Below the pieces are notes generated by a model. That model saw nothing but the letters and a program-made list of their open reading frames with translations, did no database searches and was not told the DNA's origin. A program made the position numbers and the translations under genes. From Actinomycetota bacterium (lineage in GTDB: Bacteria; Actinomycetota; Thermoleophilia; Gaiellales; Gaiellaceae): a stretch of 64,000 bases of DNA. Each line of letters begins with the position of its first letter. Position 1 is the stretch's first letter. Location: NCBI GenBank assembly GCA_003162055.1, contig PMNA01000017.1, positions 129,929 to 193,928 on the forward strand, in the 5' to 3' direction. Of the stretch, positions 62,711 through 64,000 are shown one piece after another.

Positions 62711-63865
62711 ATGCGTAAGAGCAGCCGCGGCGGGCGCTGGTCCGCCGCGGCGCTCGTACTCGCCTGCCTCTTGACTGCTAGTTGCCAGTCCGGATCGCAG
62801 CCTTCTGGAGCAGCCAGAGGCTCTCGCTTGCGACAGGCATGGTGCAAGGTGAAACCGAATGCCGCTTGGAGAAAGATCCTCGACGGCCGAGTAGTCGCGC
62901 TCTCGCACCGTGTCTCGATAAGTCCGTTAGCGCTTGCGAACGATGAGCGCTCCTTCTTCGCCGAGATCTACGGCAAGGAGTACTCGGGAGTGGTCAAGAT
63001 CGACGCGCTGAGCAGTCGCTACACCAAGATCAAGCGCTTCACCGACCCCGTCAATTATCAGGCGGCTGGTGACTTCGACGGGCGCTGGCTGGTCTGGGCC
63101 GAGTACCACTCGCTCGAAGACGATCTCCGCGATTTCACGGTCTGGTCTTGGGATTCCCGCACCGGCCGCGTACGTCGGATCGGAGCGGCGACTCGTTCGC
63201 CTTCCGGCGAGTTCTGGCCTAGCGCGTGGCAGGCGCCGGTCGCACATCGCGGCTACGCCACCTGGGAGCAGGGCGCGGGCCCGAACGAAATAGGCGAGAT
63301 CCACGTCGTCGAACTCGCCAGTGGCCGCGACCGGGTCATTCGCCGCGGGCACCCATCCGGCTCATTCCTGATCGACGGTCCTCGAGTGATCTGGCCCGAA
63401 TCGATGAAGAAGGGCGCGCTGACCGAGATGAGAGCCGCCGATGCCAGAACGGGCCGCGCGGTTGTCGCACCTCCAGCGCTTCGCAAGCTACGAGGGCCCA
63501 TCTGGCCCGCGTCTAGCGGTGGGACGCTGATATACGCGACTAACTATCAAACTTCGCTTTGGTGGTCGCCGTCGCTTAGCGTCGCAGCAAAACGCGTCGT
63601 CGTCGGCCGGCACGCCGAGTTGCTAGGAATTCCGTTCGACGAGGTCTGGGGGCGGTACACGACGTTCGGTGTCCCTCTCAAGACTTTCGTCGTAGACACG
63701 GTCGCCGGCCGCTACGTCCGAATCCTCCGTGGTGGTTGGGCCATGACTGGGCCCAACGCTTTCGTATTGCTTACGCCTTCGAAGAAGAAGGCCGACCACG
63801 CGATCACGAATATCTACTACGTGCCGCTGAAGTCGCTTCCGCCGATTCCGCCCTGTAGTCATTAG
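62711..63865 (+). CDS. Lipoprotein, probable beta-propeller-like
   Basis: A 384-residue exported protein. The N-terminus SAAALVLACLLTASCQSGS has a lipobox (TASC), so it is probably a lipid-anchored surface protein. The mature part lacks a recognised domain but has repeated strands of the style YSGVVKIDALSSRYTKIKRF, WLVWAEYHS, YATWEQGAG, RVIWPESMKKG and LIYATNYQTSLWW, each with a Trp or Tyr before a loop, as in beta-propellers. The ATG at 62711 is chosen for the lipobox; an overlapping ATG at 62633 would precede it with extra residues. It probably shares a transcript with the C39-like peptidase. Confidence 0.78.
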   Translation: MRKSSRGGRWSAAALVLACLLTASCQSGSQPSGAARGSRLRQAWCKVKPNAAWRKILDGRVVALSHRVSISPLALANDERSFFAEIYGKEYSGVVKIDALSSRYTKIKRFTDPVNYQAAGDFDGRWLVWAEYHSLEDDLRDFTVWSWDSRTGRVRRIGAATRSPSGEFWPSAWQAPVAHRGYATWEQGAGPNEIGEIHVVELASGRDRVIRRGHPSGSFLIDGPRVIWPESMKKGALTEMRAADARTGRAVVAPPALRKLRGPIWPASSGGTLIYATNYQTSLWWSPSLSVAAKRVVVGRHAELLGIPFDEVWGRYTTFGVPLKTFVVDTVAGRYVRILRGGWAMTGPNAFVLLTPSKKKADHAITNIYYVPLKSLPPIPPCSH

Positions 63866-63940
63866 GCCGCGGCGGCGCGAAGCGCGTACGAACGGACCTC
63901 CGCGGCAGTTTCGCCGCCGCTCGTCACCTAGCTAGAATCG

Positions 63941-64000
63941 GTGACGGCTTCTTCGCAGCCCGCCGTAGCGGTCGTGAAGCGGGCTTCGCCGGCGCTGACG
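63941..64000 (+). CDS. Possible start of a gene running off the right edge
   Basis: A GTG at 63941 opens a 20-codon frame to the window end with GC-ending codons (V-T-A-S-S-Q-P-A and onward). TAGAAT (63933-63938) is close upstream but too near the start for a normal -10. Too short to identify. Confidence 0.2.
   Translation, partial: MTASSQPAVAVVKRASPALT

Overview
The window is GC-rich (GC-ending codons dominate) and reads as the chromosome of a free-living actinobacterium. Class II (B12-dependent) ribonucleotide reductase, a CvpA/trypsin fusion protease of the MarP type, a DUF6636-type secreted protein, a WhiG/FliA-type sigma factor and frequent GTG/TTG starts suggest a deep-branching lineage such as Thermoleophilia. 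That placement is inference; no rRNA is present. No CRISPR array, phage or complete insertion sequence was seen.

Left part (1-26170, mostly signalling and housekeeping). The tail of kdpB is followed by kdpC-kdpD-kdpE (potassium import and its two-component control), then nrdJ, a large membrane hybrid histidine kinase, an orphan CTP-synthase-like glutaminase, an M14 amidase, a PadR regulator, a frame-broken endonuclease V remnant, a VOC dioxygenase, cysE-cysK, a Na+/Ca2+-type exchanger, a drug-type ABC exporter and a signalling group. That group holds a degenerate CheB-like protein, a small protein, an HD-GYP response regulator and, divergently, an alternative sigma factor. A membrane protein with long Glu/Pro repeats, a multi-hairpin intergenic array and a MarP-like protease follow.

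Middle (26171-40656). tRNA-Asp(GTC) lies among three large palindromes of one family with different but fully compensated stems. Then come MFS carriers, a secreted protein, a TrpB2-type tryptophan synthase beta chain, small redox and repair genes (flavodoxin, GST-N/glutaredoxin-like, msrB-msrA, arsC), a polysaccharide deacetylase, and a three-gene ABC-2 exporter divergent from its probable PadR regulator. Two relics sit here: a 118-codon frame broken by one in-frame TGA, and a Calx-beta domain fragment.

Right part (40683-53316, minus strand) is a branched-chain/aspartate-family amino-acid block: ilvB-ilvN-ilvC-hom-thrB, ilvD, a PAS protein, leuC-leuD-leuB and pheA. It turns pyruvate, aspartate semialdehyde and prephenate into Val/Leu/Ile, Thr and Phe precursors. 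Upstream of ilvB is a roughly 415-nt leader encoding a 32-residue peptide packed with Val, Thr, Leu and Ile codons plus mutually exclusive hairpins: a probable ribosome-mediated attenuator.

The right end (53423-64000) has a DUF1361 membrane protein, an unknown protein, gltB (no gltD in the window), then a secreted group: subtilisin-like protease, C39-like cysteine peptidase and a lipoprotein.

The most interesting items are the ilv leader, the palindrome family around the tRNA, two pairs of short intergenic repeats placed at gene 3' ends, the hairpin array at 24555-24697, and the decayed genes that ordinary gene calling would miss.
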